Positions 10,166 to 20,421 of a stretch of DNA of 64,000 nucleotides are shown here, piece after piece. Positions within the stretch are counted from its first letter, which is position 1. Each line of letters begins with the position of its first letter. The notes beneath the pieces are model-generated. The model saw only the letters and a list, made by a program, of their open reading frames with translations. It had not been told where the DNA came from and ran no database searches. The stretch spans positions 74,811,901 through 74,875,900 of the forward strand of contig JAQMRL010000004.1 in assembly GCA_035578175.1 (NCBI GenBank), read 5' to 3'. The DNA comes from Catonia carolina. Taxonomy: Eukaryota; Arthropoda; Insecta; Hemiptera; Achilidae. A program made the translations under genes and the position numbers.

Positions 10166-10290
10166 AGTACAGGTCATTTGTTCTAGCTAGAAGCTCTTCC
10201 ACCAACGCTCTGTGCCGCTGAGCTGTTCTGTTTAGTGGTGGGGGAAGCACATCGAAGGGAAGTGTGTGACACTCATGAGCAAGTCGCACA
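10165..10290 (+). repeat. Repeat shared with 7325-7540, uninterrupted copy
   Basis: The same phrases as at 7325-7540, here continuous from TACAGGTCATTTGTTCTAGC to GGGGAAGCACATCGAAGGGA. It abuts the truncated 5' end of the Jockey-like fragment. Confidence 0.55.
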
Positions 10291-10480
10291 AAAGAGCTAG
10301 CTCTTTTATTTTGAACGACCAGCACACCGAGCGTTTCTCCCCACGCAGCACGCTCTTTGCCAGAGCTGACTTGTACATCCCCTCCACGACTAAACCACTT
10401 TTCTCTAGTCACATCATAGCAAGGGCTACCTATACCTAAACGCTGCATGAAAAGTATACATTTCGTATCAAACTCTGCCA

Positions 10481-11275
10481 TTGTTTATGACGCTTTTTAA
10501 TATATATATAGATTGGATTCTGAACAAGTGGAAGGAGAGCATAAATGCTGGTGTACAAATCGCCGATTATGATTTAAGCTGTTTGCTATATGCGGATGAT
10601 CAGGTAATTATCATGGAAACTGAAAATGATTTGCAGAAAGCTGTGTTTGAACTACAAAAGATCTGTGAGGGTTATGGAGTGAAGCTATCTGCCGCTAAGT
10701 CAAAGACTATGGCCTTTAAGGGCAAGTATTTAGTCAGAACGAAAATCGTTATACATGATAAGGTTTTAGAACAAGTCTCGCATTTTAAATATTTAGGATG
10801 TGACGTAAGCTTTTTAAAAGATGACGATGTTATGAATAAACTGAATAAGTTTAGAACAATTTGCGGGACAATACATCGAACTTTGAAAAATAAGACAAGA
10901 AAGGATACAAGAATTAAACTGTACAAAACTATGGCAGTCCCGGTTTTGCTGTATGGCAGTGAAAGTTGGACCATGACGCAACGAGAGAGATCTCTAATAC
11001 AAAGTGCAGAAATGAAGTTTTTAAGGGCGACGGCAGGCTATAATAGACTGGACATGAAACGTAATGAAAGTATTCGAGCAGAATTACAGGTCCAACCACT
11101 ATTAGACGGCATTGCGCGCTACAATTCCAGGTGGTGCGAACATGTGAATCGAATGCGAGAGGAAAGACTACCAGTCCAAATATTAAGTTATGCCCCACGG
11201 GGTAGACGTGATAGAGGAAGACCGCTACGAAGATGGGTGCCGGAACAGGCTTTAGGCCTATCCGTGTTTGGGTGA
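10481..11275 (+). pseudogene. LINE reverse transcriptase fragment with YADD motif
   Basis: 264 codons are open. TLFNIYIDWIL is the segment after the reverse transcriptase B motif, and LLYADDQVII holds the catalytic YADD box. Then come KYLGCDVSF, LYKTMAVPVLLYGSESWTM and a RRGRPLRRW-like end, the standard order in this group of insect LINEs. The N-terminal half (endonuclease, fingers) is missing and the apparent start is only the truncation point. It is related to the minus-strand copy at 61067-61810, which shares FKYLGCDV and KSKIMAF-like motifs. Not functional alone. Confidence 0.87.
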
Positions 11276-11673
11276 TGATGATGACTATACTACAACAACC
11301 CTGAGACAAGTGGTTGTAAAATACCATTGTACTGTACTGTAATAATTTTACCACGGGCATACGAAACAAAGATAGACAGACACATGACAAAAATTTATTT
11401 GTGGAAAGGGATGCATGAACATTCAGATTGATGCACGTGCAAACACAACGTGCTGTGTGCGAAGGAGTGAGCGAAAGTCACCCTCGGCTCGACTCACTCT
11501 CTGTTTATTCACATAGCTCAGCTCAGTGCTGTCGTATTAGAATCTAGAATCTACTAGCTCATGCCACAGTTCAGCCCGTCTCATCATTCAATTGTATGGC
11601 ACGCACTGTGCCGTTCACTCAAGTGTGTGCTAGCTCACCTATTTTATTGTGCCGTCCCATGACTAATGTATAC
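11276..11673. other. No gene recognised
   Basis: Begins with the likely 3' end of the preceding LINE (ATGATGATGACTATACTACA). The remainder is less AT-rich than its surroundings, with GTGTGC and CTCACT motifs, but contains no coding pattern or known repeat. Confidence 0.4.
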
Positions 11674-11806
11674 AGAGTAGTATACTCATTCAAAAATAAA
11701 TCTTTATAATGCATCCTGCAGTTTTAAATATTTCTTTTTCATATAATGAATTAATACAATAATTTCACTAACCTTCTTTTTTAACTGCGTCACCTTTATT
11801 TTAATT

Positions 11807-11850
11807 TTCACTTACACGTGTTTCGGTGGATCCACCATCATCAGAGTAAA
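11807..11850 (-). ncRNA. Hammerhead ribozyme motif, locus 2 left arm
   Basis: Minus strand: TTTACT, CTGATGA, TGGTGGATCCACC, GAA, ACACGTGT, A (cleavage), AGTGAA. Stem I is six pairs including one G-U, longer than at locus 1. The core is complete. Predicted cleavage lies between 11813 and 11812. Confidence 0.82.
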
Positions 11851-11995
11851 TAACATATAATTGAAACTAAAAACATTATTTATTAAAAATCTATAGAAGA
11901 TGATACATCTTCAGTCACTTGTAACAAGTGACTGAAGATGTATCATCTTCTATAGATTTTTAATAAATAATGTTTTTAGTTTCAATTATATGTTA

Positions 11996-12039
11996 TTTAC
12001 TCTGATGATGGTGGATCCACCGAAACACGTGTAAGTGAA
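11996..12039 (+). ncRNA. Hammerhead ribozyme motif, locus 2 right arm
   Basis: TTTACT (11996-12001), CTGATGA (12002-12008), stem II (12009-12021), GAA (12022-12024), ACACGTGT (12025-12032), cleavage A at 12033, AGTGAA (12034-12039). This mirrors the left arm and has no core lesion. Confidence 0.82.
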
Positions 12040-12324
12040 AATTAAAATAAAGGTGACGCAGTTTAAAAAGAAGGTTAGTGAAATTATTGTATTAATTCAT
12101 TATATGAAAAAGAGTAGTATACAGTTAGAAAGAGAGGAAATGATGATTAAGTGAGAAGGAGACAACACTTGCCCCTTTGAAACTATCCCTACTCTACCTA
12201 CTCACCCTCCCCTTTCAAGCTTCTTCCAAAAACAAATGCACTGTAGATGATCCAATAGATCATGCTTTTTATGTTAAAACGTTGAACTTATTAAAAAAAA
12301 ATGTATATATTTTTTAGATTTCTG

Positions 12325-12330
12325 TTTATT
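12325..12330 (-). promoter_or_regulatory. Possible polyadenylation signal of orphan gene
   Basis: AATAAA on the minus strand about 90 nt downstream of the stop at 12419. The spacing is suitable, but such hexamers are frequent in AT-rich DNA. Confidence 0.4.
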
Positions 12331-12418
12331 TGCTTAAAAAACATATATATTGTACGTACAATATCTATAGTAATTCAAACCATTTGTATAGTTTGATGTG
12401 ACATTTTATCTTCCTCCA

Positions 12419-14004
12419 TTAAAGTTTATCCTTAGAATTATTATCATAATTAGCAGTATCGTTGGCGATTGTGATCATAGGTAAGAAATCTAAGTTTCCA
12501 TCTTCAGCTGAAAGTTGGAACATATTGACAAGCGTTTTAACATCTTTAAATTTTGATGTAAGAGCATTTAAAAATGATTTACTCTCAGGCACCTTTGTTA
12601 AATTACCTTTTTTTAAATCATCTGCAAATTTTTTAACATTCTTTAAACGTATTATTGGATTTGATTGTTTATGTTTTTTACTCGAATGCTGCGAACGTAA
12701 TTTATTTTTCGATTGTTTCGCTCGATTACATCCAAAATCTCCAAGTTCAATATTTTGTAATACATATTCATGTGATGTTGTATTACATGGTTCGAGACAT
12801 ATAACTAACGGTACTTTAACTTTTAATTTGAACATATCTTTTGATTTGCATGATGTCATATTACTTTGATAAATTGTTGAACCAAAACCAAACGTTACAG
12901 ATGCTATGATATATTGAAAAATACTTTTTTGATTTACGGGAGCTAAATTTATTGTTAATGGAACATTTAATCGTAACATTAACGTTCCATTTCCGAATAC
13001 ATCCCACGGTCGACTTGGACATTTTGTTGATAACATTGATGATAATTTAGTTTTTTCAGTTATACAAGAACAAGCAGTTGTTATTTTATTAAATTTTGTT
13101 TTATCTTTTGTTGTTTTTATATTGGTAGGTTTAATAATAATTGTAACTTGTGGTGTTTGTTCATTTTTATTGTAAAATGGTTTTTTTGTATGATCATGAA
13201 CGGTTTGGTCAAGTAAGGTGTGATGTTCGTGACATTGACTTGGTTTCTGCGTTGTAAATGTATCTTCACTTTCATCGCTGTAAATATCATGTGTCAATGG
13301 TTCCTCAGTAGATGTAACAGTCACGACAAAAAATGCACTGTTACATTCATGTTTAGTATCCTGGAATTGATATTCACCAAGTCCAGGATTAACTGTGTTA
13401 GATGTTGCTTTTTTCAAATATTCCGCCGTTTGATCTTCAAGATTGGTAAAAATACTCGTTCTCACTCCACCAACTGCTACCTCCTTCTTTATGTCATCCT
13501 CATCAAAATTAATTGCGTCCTTAACTGTAACTCCATACACTTTAGTATTATCATCTACATTTTCATCAAATTTATTTGAACCCTTTAATTCATATGTTTT
13601 TTTGTAGTGAACATTATTACTAATATTAGTAATTCTAGTTCCATTAACGCTAATGGCTTTATCATTTAATGGTTCCTTATTCCAATAATTATCATCTAAC
13701 TTGAATAAATTTTGAAACGATGTTGTACTAACATTATTAATATTACAATTATTATCTTCCGGAAAATTAAATACTGGTTTAATTGGTCTAAAAGAGAGAC
13801 CATTCAAAGGTTGTGCAACTGGTTTTTTACTACTGTAATCTGGTGGTTCTCGAGCAAAAACTAATATCGGTAATATTTTATGATCAATATCAGATAACCG
13901 CTGGCTAATATCGTTAATTAAATTATGATGTTCTTTAACCGTCGGTGTTAATGCTGTTATTAATTGGTCCAATAATGCAGCATTATCGTCAATATTAATG
14001 TCAC
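12419..14004 (-). CDS. Orphan membrane-protein candidate, 3' terminal exon
   Basis: The longest open frame in the window, about 528 codons from the proposed acceptor to TAA at 12419. I do not recognise the protein. A helical, possibly coiled stretch comes first (LLDQLITALTPTVKEHHNLI), then a long Thr/Asn/Lys-rich, low-complexity region. A Cys-containing part follows, where two segments resemble each other (LRLNVPLTINLAPVNQKS and LKVKVPLVICLEPCNTTS, each ending near FG). A basic tail rich in Ser, Lys and Asn closes it. No in-frame ATG lies at its 5' end. TTTCAG just before 14004 is a plausible acceptor in phase 1, matching the phase of the donor at 17534. AATAAA lies about 90 nt past the stop. 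No transposon signature was seen. Confidence 0.6.
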
Positions 14005-14233
14005 CTGAAACTTTTATCCAATTAATATTTTGATATTACTATATAATAATAAACTAGTTAGTTGATCAAACTGACGCTAACTGATACAAAATTAAAAATA
14101 AAATTTAGAGCGGAACCTTAAAATTCTTTTCTTGTAAAAATGGTACTAAGATAAGAAGATGGTTTATCTCCGTTTCAACTGTGCTCTTGAATACATAATG
14201 ATAGAATGGTACCAAAGAAATCCCGAAAATATA

Positions 14234-15183
14234 GGGTGATTCTAAAAGAGCGCAGGTTTTGATATATCAAATTAAGAGATTTATTTTATTGAAAAACTGA
14301 AAATAAATACATCAACAAGTTCATCTTACCTTCCGATTTCATGTATAAAAAATGATGTCATGCATGTGTCCTCCTCTACTGCGCTGGCACGCATCAACTC
14401 TGTCCATGAAATTGGATATTACTGCACGACAAGTTTCGACTTCCATTTGCCCGATAACCCGTCGAATTTCCTCCTTCAAGTCATTGATGTTTCGGGGTTT
14501 ATTAGCATACACCAATGACTTCAGATGACCCCAAAGATGAAAGTCACAAAGCGTCAAGTCACACGACCTTGGTGGCCATTGATGGTCGGAATTACGAGAA
14601 ATGATGCGATCCTGGAACCGTTCACGGAGCAACAACATTGTTTCTCGTGCAGAAACTGAATTTTATACGGGTGATATTGGAGATCGTACCGAAGAATCCT
14701 CCCTACAGAAGAACATCGTAAACCCAATTGTTGAGAACGGCGACGTATTGATTTTGCTGGGCTAATAGCCACACTGTCACGAACCAACACAACGTTCTGA
14801 TCAGTTCGGCCAGAACGACGACGTCCAGAACTTTTAAGGTCGACTGTTGAACCCGTCTCAAAAAACTTTTTCATGAGCCTGCGAACTGTTGATTCATTCG
14901 GTGCTTCATTACGTCCTAGAGTACCGCGAAGTCGCCTGACAGTAGCCGCATAACTCTCTCCACTCTGGTAAAATGTTTTGACGATTAACACTCGTTGTGC
15001 AATAGTAAACTTCTCCATGGTTAGACACAGACTGCGAGAGTACTACACTGCGAACAAGAGAAACTACAACTGAATCGTCAATCGGAATGTTCTCCGAAAT
15101 AGAAATGAGGTCTAACAATGTTGCCAACCGATAAACAAAAATTTACCAGCCGTTTAAAAACCGGCGCTCTTTTTGAATCACCC
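14234..15183 (-). mobile_element. Internally deleted mariner-like transposon
   Basis: Inverted ends GGGTGATTCTAAAAGAGCGC (14234-14253) and, from the right, GGGTGATTCAAAAAGAGCGC (15164-15183) differ at one base. TA precedes the left end; the right flank is GTTA, so the TA duplication is imperfect or decayed. The interior holds both ends of a transposase on the minus strand, with the central catalytic part deleted. It sits in the proposed intron of the orphan gene. Confidence 0.85.
14339..15018 (-). pseudogene. Mariner-like transposase, N- and C-terminal parts fused by deletion
   Basis: An ATG at 15016-15018 starts a frame (MEKFTIAQRVLIVKTFYQSG) with an N-terminal helix-turn-helix region, then GRRRSGRTDQNVVLVRDSV and QQLGLRCSSVGRILR. 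Near 14640 the sequence jumps, in another frame, to the C-terminal catalytic block WPPRSCDLTLCDFHLWGHLK. A PPRSPDLTPCDFFLWG-like pattern is the last catalytic Asp region of this family. The first two catalytic aspartates and roughly the middle third are missing. Confidence 0.82.
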
Positions 15184-15945
15184 GTTATTAAAATAGAGTT
15201 GAAAAAGAAAATTATATAACTCAACTCTGAGACTTTTTTAGCCAATGTTTTAAAAGAATCAAAACAATAGATATCACCTCTATAGGAAATGTTTTAAAAA
15301 CAGAAATTTCTTTAAAAAGCGGTTGCTTCTCTTCTTTAAAAGAGATTTTATCATAATTGGTTAATTTAATTAGAAACAATTCGAAAAACAGAATATACAC
15401 AAAGTGTAGAAAACAAAAGTTACATTACAAAAAAAAACAGATATTGAAAAGAGACTTCAACATTCCTAACCTAAGGAAAACTTAGTGCAATAAACTAATA
15501 AAGTAATTAATGAAAATGTAGAATTATCACTTAGGGCAACTGCACTGTTTGAACCATTCAACAAAAACTATTACTGTATAAATTGAGGTCAATTTACTGA
15601 AAAAAGTTATTTTCAGATTCAATGCTCCTTTTTATGGCTTTGGTGTAAGAAAGAGAGATGAAACTTAGCAGACATGTATTTCTTGTATTGCTCTACAAAG
15701 TGATGAAAAAGTTTTTTAATTTTTTTGTACTTTTAGAATTATTCACAAAAATGTCCATCAAACGGATTATAAAAATTTTAAAAAAATTGAAAATATCTAA
15801 CAAAAAAAGTAATGAAAATTATAAAAAATGCCTTCCACCAAATTTTAAAGAAGAGTGTACTCTTGCATAAAAAACCTGCAAAGAACACGAAGAAATCTGC
15901 AACCAGAACTTGAAAAAGAAACATCAAATATACCGAATTTAACAT
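15184..15945. other. AT-rich stretch, no gene seen
   Basis: Lysine-rich short frames only. Lies within the proposed intron of the orphan gene. Confidence 0.45.
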
Positions 15946-16135
15946 TCGCCGCCTCTGCAGCTTAGAGGTTAGCGCATTAGCCTACCACGGAGAGGTTCTG
16001 GGTTCGATTCCCGACCAGGGTCTGAAAATTTTCACAAGTCAAATACCACCGTTACATTCACATAATCCACCATAGTTGCTAATAACCAAGTAGTTGATGC
16101 AACTTTAAATAAATAAAAATAAAATATAAAAAAAT
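15946..16135 (+). repeat. tRNA-derived SINE, family 2, copy 1
   Basis: The head resembles a tRNA gene, with an A-box-like TTAGAGGTTAGCGC and a B box GGTTCGATTCC, followed by a non-tRNA body (CTGAAAATTTTCACAAGTC) and a tail ending in GTTGATGCAAC and AT-rich repeats. Another copy is at 56757. It is not a functional tRNA: acceptor-stem pairing is not apparent. Confidence 0.78.
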
Positions 16136-16179
16136 TAACATTGTAGATATACGATCTTCCAACTCCCCCTAAAAATACA

Positions 16180-17452
16180 GGGTTATCATAAAAGAATGGG
16201 CGGTTTCGAACATGGTTTAAAGAAAAACTGAATTACTTACAGTTAATGTTAATAAATTTCAATATGTGCGCCCTTAGTCGCTCAACAAATGTCCAAACGA
16301 TACTCAACTTCTCTCCAAACATTAATTAACATTTCTTCGGTTATGGTTGTCATTGCTTCAATAATCCTGTTTTTTAAGTGGTTCAGGTTGCAAATTTTTT
16401 GTGAATAAACAACGCTTTTGATGTACCTCCACAACAAAAAATCACAAGGTGTCAGGTCTGGACTCCTTGGAGGTCACAGCATAGGTCCTTGCCGGCCTAT
16501 CCATCGATCTCCAAATTTTTCGTTCAAAGCGTCCGTGACCAATGCATTGAAGTGTGTGGGAGCGGCATCATGTTGGAAATGAAGTTGATTAACATTTTCG
16601 AGTTATTATTGCTTTCCTCAGCTAGATGAACTCGAAAACATTCATCAACTTCATTTCCAACAAGATGGCGTTCCCCCACACTTCAGTGCATTGGTCACGG
16701 ATGCTTTAAACGAAAAATTTGGAGATCAATGGATAGGGCGGCAAGGACCTATGCTGTGACCTCCAAGGAGTCCAGACCTGACACCAAGAAAAAATCACAA
16801 GGTGTCAGGTCTGGACTTCTTGGAGGCCACAGCATAGGTCCTTGCCGGCCTATCCATTGATCTCCAAATTTTTCGTTTAAAGCGTCCGTGACCAATGCAC
16901 TGAAGTGTGGGGGAGCGCCATCTTGTTGGAAATGAAGTTGATGAATGTTTTCGAGTTCATCTAGCTGAGGAAAGCAATAATAACTCGAAAACATTCGTCA
17001 ACTTCATTTCCAACAAGATGGTGCTCCCCCACACTTCAGTGCATTGGTCACAGACGCTTTAAACGAAAAATTTGGAGATCAATGGATAGGCCGGCAAGGA
17101 ACTATGCTGTGGCCTCCAAGGAGTCCAGACCTGACACCTTGTGATTTTTTCTTGTGGAGGTACATCAAAAGTGTTGTTTATTCACAAAAAATTCACAACC
17201 TGAACCACTTAAAAAACAGGATTAATGAAGCAATGACAACCATAACCGAAGAAATGTTAACGAATGTTTAAAGCGAAGTTGAGTATCGTTTGGACATTTG
17301 TCGAGCGACTAATGGCGCACATATTGAAATTTATTAATTATGTAAAAAAACTCTTTGAGATGATAAATTAGATGAATAAACAACATTACTGTAAGTAATT
17401 CGATTTTTCTTTAAACCGTGTTTGAAACCGCACCATTCTTTTACGATAACCC
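16180..17452. mobile_element. Nested palindrome built from mariner-like 3' ends
   Basis: The ends share GGGTTATC(A/G)TAAAAGAATGG in inverted orientation. The interior is four alternating copies of the C-terminal part of a mariner-like transposase: minus (16180-16615), plus (16616-16785), minus (16795-16985) and plus (16990-17452). The plus copies read LHFQQDGAPPHF and WPPRSPDLTPCDFFL, the second and third catalytic regions of the family. The whole forms one large hairpin containing smaller hairpins in each half. No N-terminal transposase sequence is present. Confidence 0.85.
17044..17271 (+). pseudogene. Mariner-like transposase C-terminus, best-preserved module
   Basis: Reads WPPRSPDLTPCDFFLWRYIK then VYSQKIHNLNHLKNRI, ending in TAA at 17269-17271. 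It contains the last catalytic aspartate region and C-terminal tail of the family. Preceding plus-strand sequence from about 17000 (FHFQQDGAPPHF-like) encodes the second catalytic region. It is the right arm of the nested palindrome. Confidence 0.75.
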
Positions 17453-17534
17453 TTTTTAACACATTTAAAATTCCACTTTATGAAATAAAATATAAAAAAG
17501 TTCACTTATCTATAACATAACACATCATCTTTAC

Positions 17535-17825
17535 CAGGATCTGTCGAACTTAAACCTTCAGTATCATCATTAATAACAACCTCAATACATTGTATAATTA
17601 TAATCACAAATATAAAATATATTCCCATTACAACATTGAAAAATTTATCTGTACCAGCACGCCATTGTTTACATTGATGTACATAGGTTATAAACAAAAC
17701 TATAAAAAAAATTATGCACAACAGCTGATGTTTAAACATGATTTTATTTACATTTAGTTCGTGAGATGAATTACAGATGGAATGATTTGCTGGTGCACCA
17801 GTAAAATGATCCATGTATGTGTAAA
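17535..17825 (-). CDS. Orphan membrane-protein candidate, upstream exon with two TM segments
   Basis: On the minus strand this open segment includes YMDHFTGAPANHSICNSSHE, then hydrophobic LLCIIFFIVLFITYV and FFNVVMGIYFIFVIIIIQC, then acidic EVVINDDTEGLSSTDP. Two membrane spans separated by a short polar loop are likely. At 17534 a GTAAAG donor follows the first base of a Gly codon. The acceptor at 14005 supplies the other two bases, giving STDPGDINIDDNAALLDQL across the junction. The upstream boundary is uncertain; an acceptor AACAACAG before 17825 with a pyrimidine-rich lead is one option, and a start at MDHF is another. Just upstream lies a mariner fragment in the same frame by chance. Confidence 0.5.
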
Positions 17826-17889
17826 CTGTTGTTTTGTTATGCAAGTAAATCAACGTGCATACACAGAAAGAAACTTGCATGGAATATTC

Positions 17890-18145
17890 TGCATTTTTCC
17901 TTAATCTTTGACGTAGTTTAGAAAGTACCTCAAGGTAGTAATATTGATTTATTGTTTGACCTCCAGGAACCCCGTGAAGGTACACAATACCATGAATATA
18001 AAAAAAAACAATCATCATTACTTTAAATTTTGACTTGCTCATTCGAGCTTTTTTGGCTCTCGGTGAAGTTTGGCTCTTCCAGCGCATAGATTAGCGCTTC
18101 GTTTCCAGATTATAAGTAAAAAACCACGTTTCATCACATGTTATT
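17890..18145 (-). pseudogene. Mariner (DD34D-type) transposase middle fragment
   Basis: The minus strand reads CDETWFFTYNLETKR, a stop, then SPRAKKARMSKSKFKVMMIV and IHGIVYLHGVPGGQTINQ, the first catalytic Asp region and the stretch after it in mariner transposases. It stops abruptly near 17890 and is followed by the unrelated membrane-protein exon. Confidence 0.85.
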
Positions 18146-18154
18146 ATCTTCTAC

Positions 18155-18411
18155 CTGTTCCCTAAGGTGAAATCTGCATTAAAAGGGACAAGATTTGAGT
18201 CTGTGGAAGCTGTAAAAGAGAAAGCAGCACGTGTCCTGAAGAAGCTGACAGAAGATGACTTCCAGCACTGTTTCCAACAATGGAAAATTCGCATGGAGCG
18301 TTGTAGGGATAAAGAAGGAGTGTATATTTAAGGTGACAATAAATGATTATGTATAAAATTAAAATTGAATTTTTTACATCAGTCTCGTTATTTAATAGGT
18401 ACACCTCATAA
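18155..18411 (+). pseudogene. Mariner transposase C-terminal fragment and right end
   Basis: The plus strand reads FPKVKSALKGTRFESVEAVK and LTEDDFQHCFQQWKIRMER, the C-terminal tail of a mariner transposase, then a stop. It ends near 18411 with GGTACACCTCATA. It is in opposite orientation to the piece at 17890-18145, so the element was broken by an inversion or two copies abut. Confidence 0.85.
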
Positions 18412-18542
18412 TGTAATACTGGTGTAGATGCAGTTGTTTGACCAATTTAGATAGGGTGTTGAATAAGACAAAGAAGGATGATGCAAGTGGAAAAGTTGAT
18501 GAGATTGAAGTGCAGAAGATTTAGGCAGCACGGGCTTTAGGT

Positions 18543-18605
18543 TATACTGTTCATTATTTGCCTTGACAAAGTAAAGTTATGCGAGTGTTTCACACCAGAT
18601 TATTC
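18543..18605 (+). repeat. Microsatellite-carrying repeat, 3' terminal fragment
   Basis: Matches the last ~65 bp of the family (GTGAGTGTTTCACACCAGAT in other copies, here with GCGAGTGTTTC). Confidence 0.6.
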
Positions 18606-19529
18606 TGTTTACGTTAAGGGAAGCAGACTGATTTTAATAAAAAATATTGATTTTTCAATTTTACCATATATTGATCGATCGTTTTCCCCTATTTAAATTG
18701 ATATAGGCCTATAACACGACATTTGTTGCTTTTTCTGTTGAGAAAAATTATGTTTTTACGTTGATGGGGTAAGTAGTGTTTATTTCGATATTTTTTCGCG
18801 TTTTTCATTCTTGTAAATTGATATTAATATAATCATGTTACTGCTCTAACATTACGGAGATCGCGTTTACATAAAAACGATAATTTCTAGAACGCGTAGG
18901 AATCAGCCGTAGAGGAAATATTGGTGTGTTTTTGTTTGGAAGTTAATTCCAATTGGCAATAGGTGTTTCTGTTACGGTATTATGCTTTTACTATATCCGC
19001 ATTTTCCGCATATTTTTTGACTTTAAGTACACTTATTTTAGGAACCATCCCACCTAGGAGTGTGAAATTTCACACACTACATTTTAATACTAAGGTATGT
19101 ATTTACTCCAGAGGTATTTCAAAAATTTTGGAGTTTTTATTTTTTGGGTGTGTTTTTCATAAAAAAATTTGGGCACATTTGAACATTTTTTTGAGAATAA
19201 AAATCATTTTTAGATTGGATGAAGATAAATGAAAAAGCTCTGGTACAAATTTGTAAAACGGTACTGTAGAAAGGTGTGCCAAAGCTCAGCTTTGTAGCTT
19301 TAACGGTTTCTACAAAAATTCTACCTAAGTTAGTATTGCAGGTATAGGGATAATGAAAATGGTCTGCTCCCCTTAACAAACAGTTATATTCATACAACTA
19401 ACCTACAAAACGTTCCGTGATATAGCGTATGTGCTCTGTTGTTGTGTTGGTTGTACTGAAATTAAAGTAGTCGTGCATACGCACTGATGCTTTTCCCCTT
19501 TACCCCTCATTACAACCAAAGGCAAACTC
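18606..19529. other. No gene recognised
   Basis: AT-rich with overlapping short frames on both strands near 18960-19400. None resembles a known protein, and no repeat seen elsewhere in the window was identified. Confidence 0.4.
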
Positions 19530-19700
19530 GCCGGCTGCATTGGCGTAGTTGGTAACGTGCTCGCCTCTCATCATGCGATCTTGGGTTCGAATCCCATTCA
19601 GGCACGGCATATTTTCATACGTTACAAAAAAAATCATTTCATCATTCACAGTCTGCATTACCAATAATTGCAGAACAGTCGAACGTTAAAAAAAAATAAA
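19530..19700 (+). repeat. tRNA-derived SINE, family 1, copy 1
   Basis: The head has A box TGGCGTAGTTGG and a canonical B box GGTTCGAATCC, then GGCACGGCATATTTTCATAC and a body with a CATTTCATCATTCAC-like phrase, ending GAACGTTAAAAAAAAA. Further copies lie at 44680, 60699, 60883 and 62013. The repeated shared body and poly-A end mark it as a SINE rather than a tRNA gene. Confidence 0.85.
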
Positions 19701-20030
19701 AACTCATGGCTCAAGTAACTACAACACATAAAATTCTATAATTTTAAATCCTTGAAAAAATTAAGTCGAACAACAATTTTACTTTAAATAGTTTATTTAT
19801 AATATAATAGTAACAATGGCAATAATATCCAATAATAAATCGATATATAATTGACAATAAAAGTAATAATAATAATATTTACTCTTATTTTAAATAAAAC
19901 TATATAATATATAATATAGTATAATAAATATATAACATATTCAGTCTACAATAAACAACAATCTAGTGCAGAAAAATTATCAAAAAGTGATAAAATACCG
20001 TGTATTATTCAATTCTATCATGGCGGACTG

Positions 20031-20421
20031 CCCATAAGAGACAGGTGGAGTGTTCAATTATCTTCACTCAATCTGTTAGTTCCAGGGCTAAAAATAATTA
20101 TTTTTCTGTTTCTTATCAATGATCAGCCAATTATATGACTGAATCATTTAAGAACAGAAGAGGTAGAGTTGTAAAAGACACAAGTCAGAGTTATCTCTTC
20201 TAAAAGTAATGAATTTTATAATACAACCAGACCCTATGGTGAATGAAGTGAAGGTCGTTTGCAGGATGGAAAATAAGTACTTTTTAGAGGGCCTGGCATA
20301 CTGATAAGCATACTTTTCCACTCAGTGAGAAAGGCTAGGGTAAATCACCACACTCGTTTTACTTAGTAAATCCTCTAGAGGCTCAAACCAGTCTTTCGGC
20401 TGAAGATCTTAACAACAACAA
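20031..20421 (+). repeat. (CAA)n-tailed SINE-like retroposon, copy 2
   Basis: Begins CCCATAAGAGACAGGTGGAG and ends TTAACAACAACAA. Same family as at 5487, opposite orientation, with small deletions that break the short internal frame. Confidence 0.7.

Larger units (their letters stand above)
11674..12122. mobile_element. Hammerhead-bearing palindromic retroelement, locus 2
   Basis: A near-perfect inverted repeat flanked by the 12-bp duplication AGAGTAGTATAC at 11674-11685 and 12111-12122. It shares almost all sequence with locus 1 but has a different interior length and almost no loop. The left arm again carries the extra tail (CAAAAATAAATCTTTATAAT), preceded by TCATT. Both arms contain intact hammerhead cores. 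It has inserted beside a repeat also seen at 8610-8745. Confidence 0.82.

Noticed and set aside
10929..11390. 153-codon minus-strand open frame
   Set aside because: Antisense shadow of the LINE reverse transcriptase on the plus strand.
13220..13579. 119-codon plus-strand open frame
   Set aside because: It is antisense to the long minus-strand exon and has no protein-like features of its own.
15960..16022. Possible tRNA gene with B box GGTTCGATTCC
   Set aside because: A second diverged copy with the same non-tRNA body at 56757 and lack of acceptor pairing mark it as a SINE.
19530..19605. Possible tRNA gene (A and B boxes, GGTTCGAATCC)
   Set aside because: The same head with shared non-tRNA body and poly-A recurs at 44680, 60699, 60883 and 62013, and the cloverleaf stems are not evident. 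It is a SINE.
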